Shown: piece by piece, positions 62,889 to 64,000 of the stretch
Layout of the letters: each line of letters starts with the position of its first letter
How positions within the stretch are numbered: the first letter of the stretch is position 1
NCBI GenBank assembly: GCA_963812525.1
Contig: CAWEVL010000009.1
Coordinates: 62,001 to 126,000 of the forward strand
Source: Bog-756 sp963812525
GTDB lineage: Bacteria > Actinomycetota > Acidimicrobiia > Acidimicrobiales > RAAP-2
Length of the DNA stretch: 64,000 nt
Direction: 5' to 3'
The notes under the pieces: generated by a model
Databases searched by the model: none
The model's input: the letters and a program-made list of their open reading frames with translations, nothing else
What the model was told of the DNA's origin: nothing
Position numbers and translations under genes: made by a program

Positions 62889-63763
62889 TGCAGGCGCGGG
62901 TGTGGGGTTGTCGAGGATCAGTAGCCGTGCCCGGGGCCGACACCGTCAAGTACGGGGGGAATACGTCGTGTGTCGAGGTTCGACTGGCAAGCGGGCACGC
63001 GCTCATTCTCGATGCCGGGACCGGCATCCGGCCGCTGGGCGTGCTCATGGTGGACAACCTTCCAACCGAATTGCACATCTTGCTCACCCACCTCCACCTC
63101 GATCACCTGCAAGGCCTCGGGTTCTTCCGCCCGCTCTTCTTGCCCGGACTCGACATTCACATATGGGGTCCGGCCTCACCCGTGCAGCACCTGTCGGAGC
63201 GGATCGCCATGTATCTCTCCCCGCCGCTCTTCCCGGTCCGACTCGGGGACGTCCCTTCCCATGTCACGTTCCATGACGCATCCGAGGAACCGGTGGTCAT
63301 CGGTTCAGCGACGGTTCGAGCCGCCAAGGTCACCCACCAGGGCCCGACGTTGGGTTATCGCATTGAGGAGGGGGGGCGAGTACTCGTCTACCTCCCTGAC
63401 CATGAACCGGCGCTCGGATCAGACCTCGCCGCGGTGCCGGACCACTGGGTCAGCGGGCACGAGATCGCCCACGGCGCCGATGTGCTCCTGCACGATGCCC
63501 AATATCGCGATTGCGAATATGGAGCCCATATCGGCTGGGGCCACTCGGGAATCGCTGCGGTGATGGAGTTCGCCCACAAGACGGGCGCGGGCAATGTGGT
63601 CCTCTTCCACCACGATCCGTACCACACGGACGCCGAACTCGAGGAGCTGCTCGGCGAGGCCAGAGACAAGTGGCCCGGAATGGAGGACCGGATCAACCTG
63701 GCCCATGAGGGCATGACCATCGCGCTGGATGTCGGAGACCCTGTTCGCGTCGGGAACGTCTAA
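62888..63763 (+). CDS. metallo-beta-lactamase-fold hydrolase, coupled to PAS gene
   Basis: This 291-residue protein has the zinc motif THLHLDHLQG (H68, H70, D72, H73), a later PDHEPA and GWGHSG, and VVLFHHDPYHTD. The start MQARVWGCRGSVAVPGADTV and KYGGNTSCVEV is typical of the ribonuclease-Z-like/phosphoribosyl-cyclic phosphodiesterase branch of the fold. It is translated from an ATG overlapping the PAS stop by one base. A signal-responsive phosphodiesterase is a reasonable inference; the substrate is not known. Confidence 0.85.
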   Translation: MQARVWGCRGSVAVPGADTVKYGGNTSCVEVRLASGHALILDAGTGIRPLGVLMVDNLPTELHILLTHLHLDHLQGLGFFRPLFLPGLDIHIWGPASPVQHLSERIAMYLSPPLFPVRLGDVPSHVTFHDASEEPVVIGSATVRAAKVTHQGPTLGYRIEEGGRVLVYLPDHEPALGSDLAAVPDHWVSGHEIAHGADVLLHDAQYRDCEYGAHIGWGHSGIAAVMEFAHKTGAGNVVLFHHDPYHTDAELEELLGEARDKWPGMEDRINLAHEGMTIALDVGDPVRVGNV

Positions 63764-63838
63764 CGCCCTGAGCTCTTCGAAACTCCTCAGACCCGGGGTG
63801 GCTCTCCGAGCGGGACAACCACGCAGTCCTTCGTCGAT

Positions 63839-64000
63839 CTAGGTGATCGAGTCTCGATACTCGATGGCTTCCGCGCCGATTGTTGCCCCCGCGGCCATGT
63901 CGATGACGGGAAGGATCTCGTACTTGATCCAGGGAGTGAACTTGGAAACGTCCCTCAGGATGTCCTCTGGATTGTCGGATTCGACGAAAGCGAATCCGCC
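63839..64000 (-). CDS. DUF3303-like protein (5' partial at window end)
   Basis: The minus-strand frame is open to the window edge and encodes the last 53 residues: GGFAFVESDNPEDILRDVSK, FTPWIKYEILPVIDMAAGAT and IGAEAIEYRDSIT. The GGFAxVESDNPE...FTPWIKYEILPVID pattern matches the ferredoxin-like DUF3303 family. Function unknown. The start is outside the window. Confidence 0.7.
   Translation of the reverse strand, partial: GGFAFVESDNPEDILRDVSKFTPWIKYEILPVIDMAAGATIGAEAIEYRDSIT

Noticed and set aside
1..64000. CRISPR array, prophage, insertion sequence or origin of replication
   Set aside because: I found no spaced direct repeats, transposase, integrase, structural phage gene or dnaA-box cluster on reading both strands.

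Overview
The window is a high-GC actinobacterial chromosome segment, most likely from an uncultured or poorly studied Acidimicrobiia. The evidence is the GC-rich codon use, frequent GTG starts, GGAGG ribosome sites, and two membrane-anchored proteins with an N-terminal WWxxxDGxWxPP motif (8.3 and 60.1 kb) that I associate with that class. Ser/Thr kinases with a threonine-rich tail, an Eis-like acetyltransferase and a maleylpyruvate-isomerase-fold protein fit the same picture. No phage, insertion sequence, CRISPR array or replication origin is visible. The region reads as ordinary chromosome with many small monocistronic or two- to four-gene units and long non-coding gaps.

Layout. 0-9 kb: the end of a hydroxyacid dehydrogenase, an SCP2-PhyH fusion oxygenase, a CMD protein, a secreted protein, a VOC protein, two tandem DUF202 membrane proteins, an alkylsulfatase-like metallo-hydrolase, and a remnant of a secreted-protein gene whose intact relative lies at 57 kb. 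9-25 kb: a PASTA kinase, a STAS protein, small membrane proteins, signal peptidase I, an APH-DUF6285 fusion, a CocE-type hydrolase, hotdog and PIG-L enzymes, tRNA-Arg(CCT) and several small conserved proteins. 25-33 kb: the most distinctive block, a minus-strand run of four genes: an FHA-winged-helix regulator, a 1193-residue kinase-STAND ATPase, a GMC/cholesterol-oxidase-like flavoprotein and an alpha/beta hydrolase with a cysteine nucleophile. 33-35 kb: a coupled DapB-like dehydrogenase and Rieske oxygenase behind a TetR-type palindrome. 35-47 kb: an EF-G2 paralogue, an Eis-like acetyltransferase, LytR_C and PepSY proteins and hotdog and SRPBCC proteins. 47-64 kb: a decayed methyltransferase, two stand-alone cyclic-nucleotide-binding proteins, an unlisted 56-codon gene, a P450, an FtsX-type permease, a methyltransferase, a Cys-repeat secreted protein, a sulfotransferase, a cupin, a phosphofructokinase with pyrophosphate-type residues, and a coupled PAS/metallo-hydrolase pair.

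Taken together, many enzymes (PhyH, alkylsulfatase-like, GMC oxidase, Rieske oxygenase, P450, CocE hydrolase, hotdog thioesterases, sulfotransferase) suggest aerobic use of lipids, sterol-like or sulfated organic compounds. This is an inference from families, not from any demonstrated substrate.
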